Of a DNA stretch of 64,000 nt, positions 11,166 through 23,463 are shown one piece after another (the stretch's first letter is position 1; each line of letters begins with the position of its first letter). Under the pieces are notes generated by a model. It saw only the letters and a program-made list of their open reading frames with translations, did not search any database and was not told the DNA's origin. The translations under genes were made by a program, and so were the position numbers. The DNA comes from Microcebus murinus. Taxonomy: Eukaryota > Chordata > Mammalia > Primates > Cheirogaleidae. The stretch spans positions 56,696,001-56,760,000 of the forward strand of contig NC_134109.1 of assembly GCF_040939455.1 (NCBI RefSeq), in the 5' to 3' direction.

Positions 11166-12779
11166 ATCACAATGTTTGTAGAGGCCAACTCTAACTATGG
11201 CCATATTCTTTCCCCTTAGTTACCTGTGCATATATTCTCTGTCTCTTTTACCTTTCATCCTTAGTCTTAACTAAAAATTATCATGTGGGAAATAAAATTT
11301 TTAGTGGGTATCCAAGGTTAAATGAAGCACTTCATTTAAAAAGCATCATTTAACATATCTCAGACTATGATAATGTACTCCTACAGGCCATTGAGGATAC
11401 TTAGTCATAATGGAACATTAAGAGTTGAAGCAGGTATTGGTAACAAAGAAAAGAAATCTTTGTATCCTGCTTTAATTTACGTATTCTTGGTAATAGAAAG
11501 AAGATAGTCACATTTACCATTGCGTATTCATTTCTAAGTGACATAGTCTTACAAATTTCCAGGTATCAGCAATTTACAGTATGCTCTCCTTTGTCAAGCA
11601 TTTTGAAATTTCATTATCACAGTTCTAAGGGGATACTCAAACACTTTTATTTGCTTGGAAGATCACTGCATTACATAACAATTGAGCCATAGATTAAGAC
11701 TTGAAAATCTTTGAGATTACAAAGATATTCATTATTATGGAATTGATCATGCTGGGATTTAACCTGTTACAACCAATTAGTGCAAATTTTCTAAGTGGAA
11801 CAGAAGGTTGACAATTATTTAGCAATTTCAGTTGTATGGGAAGCCATCCGTATAGAAAATAAATCCAAAAAGCTTAGTGAATTCGAGAATTTGAAGAAAT
11901 AAAAAGCTGAAGAAGAGTTGAGCATGCTTTTCCAATAGTTTTCTTTTGAATTGCTACATTAATTGTATCTATTAGAAAAAAGGATGATGGCAAAATGACT
12001 GACATACAATAAAGTGTAGTCAATACATTACTCTTCAAAAGCCTTCTGCATGATCACTGTTGCATCAAAAACATAAAGGCCTCAGACTTTGTGCCCTCAG
12101 CTTTCAGCTCTCTCATTACAACAAAATATACAGGTGTCTTTATCTCAGTTTCTGAATGCTATTCCCTTCAGGTCCCTTGATTCTAGGATACATTCAAATC
12201 AATATTATTCTATGATGTAAAAATTATTTTTTTCTGAAAATAGATAATGCAACATTTCCCTCTTAGGCTATCTTTTCTAATGACCCCACTACTGTTAATG
12301 ACCTCCTCACTACCAACAGCAGCCAAGTATCTCCCAGTAACTAAGGGAAGCAAAAGGTTTAATGCTGTTTCAACCACTGTTGCCAGTTTCTTGTGTGTGC
12401 TTCCAGAGGTACTCTGCTCTTTTCAACAAGTGGTAGCATTTCAAATGTAACTGCTGTGAGCACCTTTTAAAAGAAATTAATGGTTCCCCTGTTCATAATG
12501 CTGTGATGGTTGTTAGTCTACCTGCGTATACTATGCTTTCAAAAATATATATTATTGCCTATTTATTGTGTAAAGTGGCCTATGAAGTGTTCTGTCATGT
12601 TTTTATGTTTCTCAAATGAATCCCCTTTTAAAAGTGTAAAGGAAAAAAAAAAGAGAGAAATTAACAGACTTCCCTCATTATGTAAGCTTGCAGAGTCATG
12701 CCATCATTGCCACAGACCAACTTTAGAACATGTATATGACTCCAGAAAGGTCTCTGGTGACCATTGACAATCATTCCCG
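11166..12779. other. Unassigned AT-rich sequence
   Basis: About 1.6 kb in which I recognise no repeat and no gene. Short frames (60-85 codons) at 12247-12767 have no motif. Confidence 0.4.
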
Positions 12780-12970
12780 TTTCCCACCCAACCCCACTCA
12801 TCTATTTTCTATCTCTGTCAATTGGTCTTTTCTGGATATTTTATGCAAATGCAATCATATATAATATGTAGTATTTTGTGACTGGCTTTCCCATAGCCTA
12901 ATGTTTTTAAGATTCACCTATGTTGCAGAATATATTTCATTTCTTTTTATCACTGAGCACTACTCATGCA
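12780..12970 (-). repeat. Old L1M 3' fragment
   Basis: 'TTTTCTATCTCTGTCAATTGG', 'GATATTTTATGCAAATGCAATC' and 'GTGACTGGCTTTCCCATAGC' are the reverse of L1M 3' sequence (gattccatttatatgaaatgtcc ... gacagaaagtagattagtgg). Confidence 0.65.
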
Positions 12971-13750
12971 AACGTTGGCTTCCCTCATCCTTCAGCTTCT
13001 CCATTCACATGTGCTGTCTTTTTTATCCTATGTTGATCCTAACTCAGAATTCAGTGTTTCTTCTAGTCTCCTCCAAGTGAGTCTACTACCCCCAGAACCT
13101 TACTGAGTTTTATAGTTAACTTTCCTGAAGGTTTTGTAGGGAAGCAGAAGAGGAGGTATTCTTTTACCCCTCAACCACCAACTAGACAGCACCCAACATG
13201 AATTTGTTTTCTCCCGAGATTTGTTTGGCTTCCTTACTTTGAGGACTTAAGCTTTTCATTGCTCACAACCCAGGCTTGTTAGGTCTCTATCTTTCCCTTT
13301 CTTTTATTTTGATTTTCCCTGATTGTCTGTCTCCCTCTCAGAAACAACATTTTCTCCCTTTGACTCATGCATGGGATATTAGCAATCCACATTTCCTACA
13401 GTTTCCCACCCTTGGAGCTTCATTCTTTAATGACTTCTCAGAATATTTCTTCTTAACACAGACAACAGTTTCCCTAAGAAGTATTCTGATGAATAATATC
13501 TTTTGTCCTCATCATGTTACATTAGTATGAGGAAGCTCTTGGAAAGCATAGGAGAGGAGAAGGACTGAATAAAGCAGCTGAGACAAGGTCAGATATAATT
13601 GCAGCCTTTTGTAGAGAAGTTCATTCTAATGCTCTTTCTAGCAGACGTTCTAATACGCTTAGATATACTTCCTCCACTTACTCCTACCAGACCTCTAGGC
13701 ATTCAGACACAAGAACACTTGATAATTGAGCATCTTAATGTTTATGTGGT
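12971..13750. other. Unassigned sequence
   Basis: No gene or recognised repeat was found. The frame at 13276-13530 is hydrophobic by composition only. Confidence 0.4.
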
Positions 13751-13754
13751 GAAA

Positions 13755-13962
13755 TCTTGATTAACAAGAGCAAGAGGCTTTACGGTTGAACACCTCTGGG
13801 CTCAAATCCTAGCTCCACTACTTCCTGGTTGAGTAAATCTCTGCTAAAATGCAAGGAACAGTAATATGCCATTGAGTAGGATCAAAAGATGAACTATACA
13901 AAGCACCTAGAACAGTGTTTGGCACTACATCGGTGCTTAATAAGTGGTAATTATTTTCTCAC
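13755..13962 (+). repeat. MIR SINE
   Basis: 'CACCTCTGGGCTCAAATCCT', 'GCTCCACTACTTCCTGGTTG' and 'AAGCACCTAGAACAGTGTTTGG' run in MIR consensus order to the end 'GCTTAATAAGTGG'. Confidence 0.8.
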
Positions 13963-14099
13963 ATCTCTAGAGAGATGAAATAACTGATTGTTTCTACTGA
14001 CAACTTTTTTCAAGACAATCATTAAATAAATTAAATTTTCAGTCTTCATAAATAAAATTACTATATAGGAACTTTATTCCATGAACTTCATAAAATAAT

Positions 14100-14461
14100 T
14101 AAGTTATTGTTTTGTTTTGTTTTGTTTTGTTTTGAGACAGAGTCTCACTTTATTGCCCAGGCTAGAGTGAGTGCCGTGGGGTCAGTCTAGCTCACAGCAA
14201 CCTCAAACTCCTGGCTCAAGCAATCCTCCTGCCTCAGCCTCCCAAGTAGCTGGGACTACAGGCATGCGCCACCATGCCCGGCTAATTTTATATATATATT
14301 AGTTGGCCAATTAATTTCTTTCTATTTATAGTAGAGACGGGGTCTCGCTCTTGCTCAGGCTGGTTTCGAACTCCCAACCTCGAGCAATCCGCCCACCTCG
14401 GCCTCCCAGAGAGCTAGGATTACAGGCGTGAGCCACCGCACCCGGCCTAAGTTATTGTTTT
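14100..14461 (-). mobile_element. Alu SINE (prosimian type) with target-site duplication
   Basis: The Alu body (14114-14447) has a tail of (TTTTG) repeats and retains CpGs (GAGACGGGGTCTCGC, CACCGCACCCGG). It is flanked by a 14-bp duplication, 'TAAGTTATTGTTTT', at 14100-14113 and 14448-14461. The middle block 'AGTTGGCCAATTAATTTC' is diagnostic of strepsirrhine Alus. Confidence 0.95.
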
Positions 14462-14599
14462 TAAAGGTTTTGGTAGTTCTAATATAAGGACAATGGAGCC
14501 ATCCTCACCATCAATCACTATCAAAAACCTGGTAGATGATTAATTCAGAAGTTGTGGTTTAATAGTGTCTGTAATAAAAATAGCATGTAACAGTGAAAT

Positions 14600-14710
14600 G
14601 AATTTTTTTATGTAACACTATATCCTTTGACATACACAACTGTCCGTTGAGGTAAGTAGAATTTCTGTGACTATCCTTTGCATGGGTGAGGAAACCAAGA
14701 CTCAACACAT
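14600..14710 (-). repeat. MIR-like fragment
   Basis: 'GACTATCCTTTGCATGGGTGAG' then 'GAAACCAAGACTCAACACA' resembles the antisense MIR 'cattttacagatgaggaaactgaggcaca'. The match is short. Confidence 0.45.
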
Positions 14711-15975
14711 AAACAAATCTGAATCCTGAGATTTTTCCTTTCCATTGTAAAAATTTTATTAAATGAAATAATAAATGTAAAAAGCTTCATAAAATGTAAA
14801 AAGCTACAATGCATTCTGAAAATACAAGTAGTTATTGTGATTTTTCTTATCTTGAAATAGATAATCTAATAAATTCTAGAACCTAACTTGCCTATTATAG
14901 TCAAAACTAAAGCATTTAATTCCACTACCAAAAGCTTCAGAAAGTGGAGCTTTTCTCAAACTACCTTAATCTTGGTTGTTTTCTAAGGAGCTAATGCCTC
15001 CTATTTAGAGTAGAATTTAAGGATCTTACAATTTTATGGTGTTCCAGCCCTATTGTGTTCTTTTCAACTTTGTGTTGGGTGCATCTTCCTATGTAATTGT
15101 AGCTCCTCTCCCATCCACATTGACCCTATAATTCCATCTCCAGTATTACTACCAGCAGTTACTATTCAGAATCAAAGGATTTCTGAATGTGACTTGCAAG
15201 TCTCTTTCATATTGTTGTTTCAGTGAACTTTTGAGAATCTACTGTTTCTATAGAATTCCTGAAAACTAGACAATGCCTGTTTCCCCCTTAGCTAAAAGTG
15301 TACTCATTTTATTTATGGGAAAAAATAATAGACTATTTCTGTGTGGGTTTAATAAGCTTTGTATTTCAAAAGATAAAATACTTTACAATCTTGGGGGAAT
15401 ACATTTACATACAGATTTTTAATAAAGATCTCCAGTATCTTTCCATCAATAGGCATTCTGAAAAATTCTCTGCATGTTTTCTATACATAAAATTGAAGTA
15501 TTCAATTCAACTTCAAAAAATCTTATAAAAACAACTTAAAGACATAAAAGCTCAATGTTGATAGATGTCTAGCAACTCAAATCAGTCTTAGCTTCAAAAA
15601 TTCAAGGACTACTTTTATGGTTTGAAAGTAATTTTTTTTTCTCTTCCATCATATAGTAGAGGGTAGATGGTAGAAGTTTTCCTGAATTGCTGACAGAACA
15701 AACTGGTAATCTTCTGACTAAAGTTTCCTCATCCCACACTTTATTGCAATACCCAGAAGTGAACCAGGGGCTGTTTCTACCTGTTTTCTCTTCCCGTGTC
15801 TGCGACTCAGAGCACAAGTGGAAGAGTGTAAGTAATCAGAGTAAAAGAGAGCCAGGCAGCCATGGCTGCCTCTGTGCACTCCTCAGCTGACATAGTTTGG
15901 AATCTGCTAAGGTTCAGTGGGAAAGATTTTCCAACTTCTACGGAAAGGAGGTTTTAAGTAACAATGCTAGAAAAC
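14711..15975. other. Unassigned AT-rich sequence
   Basis: No gene and no repeat were recognised. Overlapping opposite-strand frames at 15602-15890 (67-71 codons) have no motif. Confidence 0.4.
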
Positions 15976-16356
15976 TAGTATGAGCTGAATCATCCCCCAA
16001 CTTCCGTCATTCATGTGTTGAAGCTCTAACCCTCAGTACCTTAGAATGTGACTATATTTGGAGATAGGGTTTTAAAGAAGTAATTAAGTAATGAAGTATG
16101 AAGTATCATTAGGACAGGGATATGACTGTTTTCCTTATAAGAAGAGGACACAGGGACATAGAGAAGACCATGTGAAGACACAGGGAGAAGGTGGCCATTT
16201 ATGATCCAAGGAAAGAGGCCTCAGAAGATACCTAACCCTGCTTACACACCTTGATCTTGGACTTCTAGCTTCAAGAACTATGAGAAAATCAGTATCTGGT
16301 GCTTAAGCTAGTCAGTCTGTGATACTTTGTTATGGCAGCCCTAGAAAACTAATACA
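15976..16356 (+). mobile_element. Solo LTR, MLT1-type (MaLR/ERVL)
   Basis: The series 'CTCTAACCCTCAGTACCTTAG', 'GTGACTATATTTGGAGATAGG', 'CCTTATAAGAAGAGGACAC', 'TTGATCTTGGACTTCTAGC' and 'TGGCAGCCCTAGAAAACTAA' matches MLT1 LTRs end to end. It belongs to the same broad family as 3769-4160, but the two are diverged from each other. Confidence 0.75.
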
Positions 16357-16363
16357 ATAAAAC

Positions 16364-16380
16364 AACATACACACACACAC
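16364..16380. repeat. (CA)n microsatellite
   Basis: A short ACACAC run directly follows the MLT1 LTR. Confidence 0.7.
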
Positions 16381-16639
16381 TTAGATTACTCTTAGATTAC
16401 TGTAGCTTCCAAAGCAGAGTTCCCAGGAATAGCAGACCACTGTCATTGATTCTATTATTATTCCTCTGGCTACCCTCCCACCTGAGGTTGAAAGGCAAGG
16501 CGCTAGTCTCCATAATCCCTTGGCCAAAGGGCTGCAGTAAGAACAAAGGTTAAAATGCTGCTCTTACCCTGTGCTCCCTGGGAGGTGATGAGCCCTCCTC
16601 CTTAGTCTTCTCCCTCCAGCCCAGATGACAACATAACAG
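16381..16639. other. Unassigned sequence
   Basis: Nothing is recognised in this short stretch between the LTR and the MIR. Confidence 0.4.
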
Positions 16640-16890
16640 ACTTAGGAGCTGTCTCCCCTAGGTTCAAATATCTTCTCTGCCACTTTACTGACACTGTAAC
16701 TAGCCGCAAGTTACTTAACTTCTCTTTTCCCACTAATAAAATGTGGATAGTAATAGCACTTAACCCCATGATGATTGTGAGGATTATATGAGTGTGTCTG
16801 TGTCTGAGCATGTGTGTGTGCATGTGGCATAGAACAGTTCAGGACCCATAGTAAATATTATGTCAGTGTTTGTCTTATTGCTGTTTTCAT
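16640..16890 (+). repeat. MIR SINE
   Basis: 'AGTTACTTAACTTCTC', 'AATAAAATGTGGATAGTAATAG' and 'ATGATTGTGAGGATTATATGAG' follow the MIR consensus. The (TG)-rich stretch inside (16795-16825) is a local expansion. Confidence 0.8.
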
Positions 16891-17049
16891 CATCACAGGC
16901 TCTTGAAAGAATCTGATAAGGCAAATTATGTAAACTACAGCCCTTGCCACAGTACAGGTGTTTCATAAATGGAAACGAGTGTGCTGACTTGCAGTAAAGG
17001 AAACCAGGTTTGGTATCAGACCAATCTAGGTCAGGGCTCTGGCTGTTTT

Positions 17050-17940
17050 TCCTTTTCCCTCCTGTCCTCTCCCTCAGAGTCTACTTCTATCTCAGTCTTT
17101 CCATTTCAGGCAACTCTATCTTTCCTGTTCCTGAATGTCTTGGGATCATCCTTGATTATTATTTTTCTGCAAGCCTCACAATCTGTCATGAAATCCTATT
17201 GATTCTACTTTCAAAATATATCTGGAAATAAGCCACTTTTTATACCCCTTCCCCACTACCACCATGGTCCAAACCACTCTTTTCTCTAGCTGGGCTTATT
17301 TCAGTAGCATCCTAAGTAGGCTTCCTAGTTCTTTGCTTTCTCCCCTTCAATGTGTTCTGAACATGGCAGCCAGAATCTTTTAAAAATATAAGTCACTGCC
17401 CTGCTCAAAACCTTTATTGGCTTCCCAAAGTAAAAAACAACCAAACTTAACAATGACCTACCAGGCCCTATATAATTTGCCCACTGCCATATCCCATGCT
17501 ATCTGACCTCATTGCCTACTTCTTACCCCTTTCAAATTACCTCACTTGGGCAACACTGACTTCACTATCTGCTTTCTGAACATACCAGGCAGGCTTCTCC
17601 CCCAGAGCCACTGCACTTGCTATTTCTGCTGCCTGAAATGTTTTTCTCCCAGATAATTCCATGTTTCTCTTATTCATCATTCTCAAGTTGTAGTTTCCCT
17701 GGGAACCCTATTTAAATTTGCAACATTCACAAAACTATCTTATCCCCATATCCCCCAGTGATTTTATTTTGTAATCTTATTAATTTCCTATCTTTTCTCA
17801 CTCACTAGAATATATTAGTAAGTTCCTTGAGGAAAAGGGCTTTTATCCATTGTGTAAGCTGATATATTGCCTGTATTTGGAACATCCTCAGTGCCTAGAA
17901 CATAATATGTGCTCAGTAAATATGTTTAATGAATGAATAG
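17050..17940 (+). repeat. L2 LINE 3' region (long copy)
   Basis: Nearly 0.9 kb of L2: 'ACCAGGCCCTATATAATTTGC', 'AGAGCCACTGCACTTGCTATT', 'CTGAAATGTTTTTCTCCCAG' and the terminal 'GCTCAGTAAATATG' with 'AATGAATGAATAG'. This is the best preserved L2 in the window. The frames at 16969-17231 overlap its start and are not genes. Confidence 0.85.
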
Positions 17941-18200
17941 AAGATTATCTTAAATAAAATGCCATCTTTTAATGTCTAATATCAATGAAGTGAATAAACC
18001 TGTGGGTAGACATAGTAAAAAGGGTTAAGGGTGGAAAAGAGGAGAATTTTAGGACATTTAAAGAGCTTAAAAACTTAGCATGTGAGTTTAAATGTTTTCA
18101 CACATACCAGTTGTTCCAATGGATTTCATGAGCTACACCTGAATGTCAATATGTAAAAATTTTGCAGTTCAATAAGACATTTAGTTCTTTTTCTCCCAGG
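17941..18200. other. Unassigned sequence
   Basis: AT-rich, and nothing is recognised. Confidence 0.35.
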
Positions 18201-18220
18201 AACTTTCTTTTTTGTTAACA

Positions 18221-18345
18221 TTTATATATACATATATATATATATATGTATATATATTTTTCTGATATATATATCATAAAACTCTCTAAGTAATTTTGCC
18301 TAACATATATAGTATATGTAATATATATCAGAAAGTCTACATATA
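18221..18345. repeat. AT-rich (TA)n with inverted repeat
   Basis: A TATATA microsatellite at 18222-18256 is followed by inverted 13-bp arms 'TTCTGATATATAT' (18260-18272) and 'ATATATATCAGAA' (18321-18333). These could form a hairpin with a 48-bp loop. Confidence 0.75.
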
Positions 18346-18689
18346 ATTTTATCTCACATCTATAAATGGCAATAATAATAGACTCTGTTTATTGAACACT
18401 TAATATATTTAAGGATTACACTCTTATCTGATCATGCAAAAAATGCATATTTCAGAAATGAATGGCAGACCTGAGATCTATGTATGGATTTGAAATATCT
18501 ATCTAGTACTATCTCTAAAACCTGGTTATTATCATTACTTCAATATATCAACTAGTTGGGAATATAGATATATTCCCTTGGGAAATAAATAACATGCTCA
18601 TCATTATTTGAAATAAAATTCATAGGAAATAAGAATTTTGTAGTAAGAGTTTGTTTAATAGAAAACTTTGTACTTATTTCTGGAAACTA

Positions 18690-19330
18690 TTAACTCTTTC
18701 TTGCCTAATTTGAGTACAAGCCCACAGAGAAGTTATGAAATGAGAACACTTTGGCAAGAAAATGTCCCTCAGTATGAAAGTATATTGTAGGTTTGGTTTA
18801 ATACTGCATTGCTCCTTCCCCCAAAATGCCCAAAATTGATTGTAAAATAATTTAGATTCAATCAGTCATGCCTACCTAATAAAACCCCAATAAAAACTCT
18901 TGACAACAAAGCTCAGGTGAGCGTCCCTGGTTGGCAATACTCTGGATATTGTCATATCCCGTGGCAGGAGTGGAACAGGTACTCTTGTGGGGAAAAGATA
19001 ACATAAACTTTCTGTGTGGAACCCTCCCAGACCTTACTCTATGCAGCTATACCTTTGGCTGGTTCTCAGTTATATTATTTTGCTATAATAAAGTTGTAAT
19101 TATAAGTATAGTGTTTACCTGAATTCCATGAGTCATTCTAGTGAATTATCAAATCTGAGGGGGCAGTGAGAACCCCCAAATTTGTATACTACTGGTCAGA
19201 AGTGAGAATAGCCTGGGAACCCCTGAATTTGCAGCTGATATCTGAAGTGAGAGCCATCTTGTGGTAGACAACACTCTTAGCCTATGAAGTTTGGCTCAAC
19301 TCTGGGCAATTGGTATTAGAAGACATTGCA
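18690..19330 (+). repeat. Unassigned LTR-like interspersed repeat, copy 1
   Basis: It shares an ordered series of motifs with 35600-36062: 'ATCAGTCATGCCTACCTAAT' versus 'ATCAATCATGCCTGTGTAAT', then 'CCCAATAAAAACTC', 'CTATAATAAAG', 'AGTGTTTACCTGAATTCC', and 'CTGGTCAGAAGTGAG' with 'ATATCTGAAGTGAGAGCC'. The layout suggests an old ERV LTR with a polyadenylation signal. I cannot name the family. The 63-codon frame at 18931-19122 is incidental. Confidence 0.5.
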
Positions 19331-20730
19331 TCTTTCTTTCCCTACCTCTATCCAAATACTAAATATCTTTCAGTACAAGTAACCTCTAGCTAAATATTGA
19401 TGCTTTTTTTTTTAACATAAAAGGATACTTCTCTTTTGTTAAAAGAAAATGATACTTTAACAGTGACAGAGTCATTCACATGTTTAATTTTGTGATGCAA
19501 ATAGATTGTCATGTTCCCCTTGAGAAGACACAAAATGAGGGAGATGTAGCCATATCAAAAACTATCTAAAGAATTTTCTTTTAATCTTCAAATGAACATA
19601 AAATAAAAACGTATGATGAGAGAAAATTGTAACTCATTATCATTTCTGTGAATGAAAAAATTTGTCATAGTTCCATTGAGAAAATACAAAATTTATAAGC
19701 TCTCTGTGTATATCCAAAATGTCTTTGAATTGAATTTCTAAATAAATTTAAAAGTCAAAACATTAATATAAAGAAACCACTCATGGCTATTCTTAAACAA
19801 TGGTAAAAATAAACCTGAATATACAGTTCTCTTAATCTGGAAGATGCCTTTGTGTATTTGATTAAATGTAGCTTTGGGGGACTTAAACTAGAGAATTATA
19901 TGCTTCTTAATACTTTTTTAAAGATTATTACCACTAAAATAAAAAAATCCTATTTATTTTTCACTCAATTATGATGGTGAATCCATTGTTAAAATATAGG
20001 GTAACATTTCAAACTTTCTTCTTCCTGTAGTTTGTATGGTAATGTCAGTGATTTTTAAATGTACACCATTTTGATATATAAGACTTTATAGTATGTCAGA
20101 CAATTCAAAATGTATATAGACCTTTTTATTTTTAGAACTAGTTCTAGATCATAAGTTCTAGATGATGGAGCCATGACATAGATAATCCAAGTGAATGAAT
20201 CCTCAGGTATCTTATCTCTGGATGGAGTCATATTAAAAAAGCTCAGGAGATGAAAAGAAAGGTTGAGACATTAGGTTTGAGTTTGCAGGGTGCTCTGTTT
20301 TCAGATCATTGTAGCAGGGATAAGCCTGAATCAACCATAGTGATTTTATCCCCTTTGTATTGCATCTTTGATGGAGGGCAGAGTAAGTGCTTCCTGACTG
20401 TTCTAATGTACCTGTTCTTATTGCAAAGTCTATATGAAGACGTCTAATATTCTAAATGCATTATACACAAGAGCAATACCTAATCTAGCCAAGATTGCTG
20501 ATCTAATGATAAACACACTAAAAAGGAACTGTGTATTTAAGAATGTTTTAATGACACACTCAGCTCATATATAGCTCACTCTCACTGAGAGGGGTCCAGC
20601 TGAAGGAAGGCCACTTTGTTGGGCACGTTGCTCGCATTATTATTCCTGCACAAATGTTGAAATAAGCACCTAGATGGTCAGCTGACTAGTTTACCTGCTG
20701 CTCATTTTTGTTTAATTATTTTATGAGATG
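19331..20730. other. Unassigned AT-rich sequence
   Basis: No gene or recognised repeat. The 65-codon frame at 20250-20447 has no motif. Confidence 0.4.
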
Positions 20731-20731
20731 A

Positions 20732-20786
20732 AGCTATGAAATAAGAGCACGTTGACAAGAAAATGTCCCTCAGTATGAAAGTATAT
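20732..20786 (+). repeat. 55-bp motif also present at 18731-18785
   Basis: The two stretches align without gaps with 5 mismatches in 55. The last 30 bases are identical, including 'AATGTCCCTCAGTATGAAAG'. The flanks differ. It is probably a fragment of the same interspersed repeat. Confidence 0.75.
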
Positions 20787-22239
20787 GCCTCAGGTTTGTC
20801 TTTTTGATAAATACCATGGCATTTTATTATAGTGGGGGAGATGGAGGGATCATTTCAAAATACTTTTTTCATTGTCGTTACTTCTTTAATTAGACTAGAT
20901 GGAATTGGTATAAACAGTTGAAAAGCTAGTTAGTTGAATCAATTATTGTTTGTTGCTTTTCCCCACCCAATTAAACCACCTCTTCACCCACTGTCAGCAC
21001 ATTCTGTATTTTTCTCCCAGGAGGTAGAAAATGTTATTCTTTTGTATTTCTGCTTGATCTCTCCATAGCATTATTGTTTTAACAAAACTTAACTAGATTT
21101 TAACTCCATGAGAATTTCAGCTCTGTGAGAATGTTTTATCTTCATTAACCTTAGCCTTTTTGATAATTATAAGGTTCATTACAAAAAAAGACAGGCTTTT
21201 TTTGATTGCTGCCCACTTTTTGTCTGTTTGTTTTTATATTCAGTGCATTTAAAGGGAACTTTATTACCCTGGTGTTTTCAGTTACCTGGTGAATTAGCAT
21301 GCAGTTTGTTTACTAAGTATTGCTGGTATCTTCTGTAAATGTAGTCATTAAAATGTATTCTGTGCTACTTAATTGGGTGCAAATTGTATTCCTGGTTATT
21401 TTACAGTCTAAAGATTACATTTTAATGTAACTTGTAATGTTTTCTGTTTTGTCCTTTTTCTTAGTGGGTGAAAATACTAGATATAAGCTGTTCTACTATG
21501 AGATAAAAAGCTGTTCTAGAACTGTGAGACAGCTGGTAAATGAACTTGTAAAACAGCAGAGAGATTAAAACTACAACTGGGCTAACAAAAAAAACAACTC
21601 CTCAAGGTCTAGGTTATGGGACTGGGATGTCCTGGACTACAGAAAAGACCCATTTACCTGATATTCATAAAACCAGTGCAGAACTTTTGATGCTGTATTG
21701 TATATAGATAATTGGTGTTTGAAAGAATTGCCTTGAAGTAGTTCAAATGTTCCAGGAAATAGCAAAGAAAGATTTAGTTATTTTTCATGAAATTTTGTTA
21801 TTTTATTACATTCAAATTCTTAAAATTATGCATTATGTTGATATATACACATACAATATTTATATACTAATTCTTAAATAATGATGACTATCTTTCAGTC
21901 ACTTGGAACAAATTAGTTCTCCATAATGAATACATCTATAATCTACAGGAGTCTAAAATCAATCTGTGTTGTATTGAATGTTCTCCTGAATTTTGTACTA
22001 TGGCACCTAGGGTAAGTTCTGGTTTATTGCACACTCAGGCCTTGATAACTGTAACAATTAATCATTATAATTACTGTGTATTTTAAGTTCTGATGAATAT
22101 CAACTAAATTCATTAAAATAGTAGGGGACTCATTGACTTTACATTAATTGGTTCTTAGAGTAGAACTTTCCCAGAGCTATAAATGTACATGTGGATACAT
22201 TGGGATCTCTACTATTTTTTTTTATTTTTTAAAAAAATT
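20787..22239. other. Unassigned AT-rich sequence
   Basis: About 1.45 kb with no gene and no repeat recognised. T-run plus A-run junction at 22216-22242. Confidence 0.4.
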
Positions 22240-23010
22240 TAATTCACCAGAAATGTGTATGTACTTAGTAACAAAAATTCAAAATATATAAAACAACAAT
22301 TGACAGAATATAAGAAGAAACCAAAAAATAGGCCATCATTGAGGTATACCGCATTTTATTAATCTACTCATGTATTGATGAGCACTTGAGTTATTTCCAC
22401 ATCTTTGCAATTATGAATTGTGCTGCTATGAACATCTGAGTGTAGATGTCTTTTTTATAGAATGTCTTATTTTCCTTTGGATAAATACCCATACTGGGGA
22501 AAAGAATCCTTAATAAATGGTGTTGGGAAAATTGGATAGCCACATGTAGAAGACTGAAACAGGATCTGCACCTCTCACCTCTCACAAAAAGTTAATTCAA
22601 GATGGATAAATGTCTTAAATATAACTTATAAAATCATAAGAATTCTAGTAGAAAATATTGGAAAAACTCTTATAGACATTGGCCTACACAAGACCCAAAG
22701 GCAATCACAAACAACAACAAAAATAAATACATGGGATCTGATCACATTAGAAAGTTTCTGCACAGCCAAGGAAACTATCATCAGAGCAAATAGACACCTA
22801 CAGAATGGGAGAAAATATTCACATGCTACACATCCAATAAAGAGCTGATAACTAGAATCTATATAGAACTTGGGAAAATCAGCAAGAAAAAATCAAACAA
22901 TCCCATTAAAAAGTGGGCAAAGAACATGAACAAAAACTTTTCAAAAGAAGACAGACTAATGGGCAACTAACGTGCAAAAATGCTCAACATCTCTAATCAT
23001 CGGGGAAATA
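22240..23010. mobile_element. Rearranged L1 fragments (orientation switches)
   Basis: Three L1 segments lie side by side. Bases 22260-22335 resemble plus-strand ORF2 near the endonuclease/RT linker. Bases 22345-22494 are minus strand ('TGTGCTGCTATGAACATC' matches reversed 46740-46830). Bases 22495-23007 are plus strand and track 45940-46470 of the full-length L1 ('GGTGTTGGGAAAATTGGATAG'). The last two are consistent with a minus-strand L1 carrying a 5' inversion (twin priming). None is open. Confidence 0.7.
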
Positions 23011-23463
23011 TTTTCTCTACTCTTGTCCACATGTATTCAGTCTCTGGTTCTTCCTGATGGTGAACTTGTATTGTGGGTATTGACTTAATTAACTCATACT
23101 GTGCTTTCGTAAGCAGCTGAAATCAGCTAGCTATATAGGAGAGGCCTATGTATTCAAACTTCTTTGCTGTTTTCAAAATGTTTGCAGGTTCCTTTAAAGA
23201 AGAAACCCTCTTTTCTTCTTTTGGCCGGCCACCATCCTGGAGTGACAAGCTAGAACTCCAAGTTTAAATGTATTTATGTATGCACATGTGTGTGCATGTG
23301 TGCCTGCATGTATTGGGGGTAGAGGTTTCAATATGCCAAGTGACAATTTTAAAAACATTCCTTCTATTGTGTAACCAATCTTAAAACACAGGCACAATTT
23401 CAGAAATCTAATGAATAAATGTTAAAATACAGTGCTACTGCAGTAAAAAGTGGCTTCTTTATG
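23011..23463. other. Unassigned sequence
   Basis: It includes a TG/CA-rich patch at 23277-23312. There is no gene or recognised repeat. Confidence 0.4.

Noticed and set aside
18221..18345. TA-rich inverted repeat considered as an origin or attachment site
   Set aside because: It is a common AT microsatellite with a decayed mirror copy; nothing links it to replication or integration.
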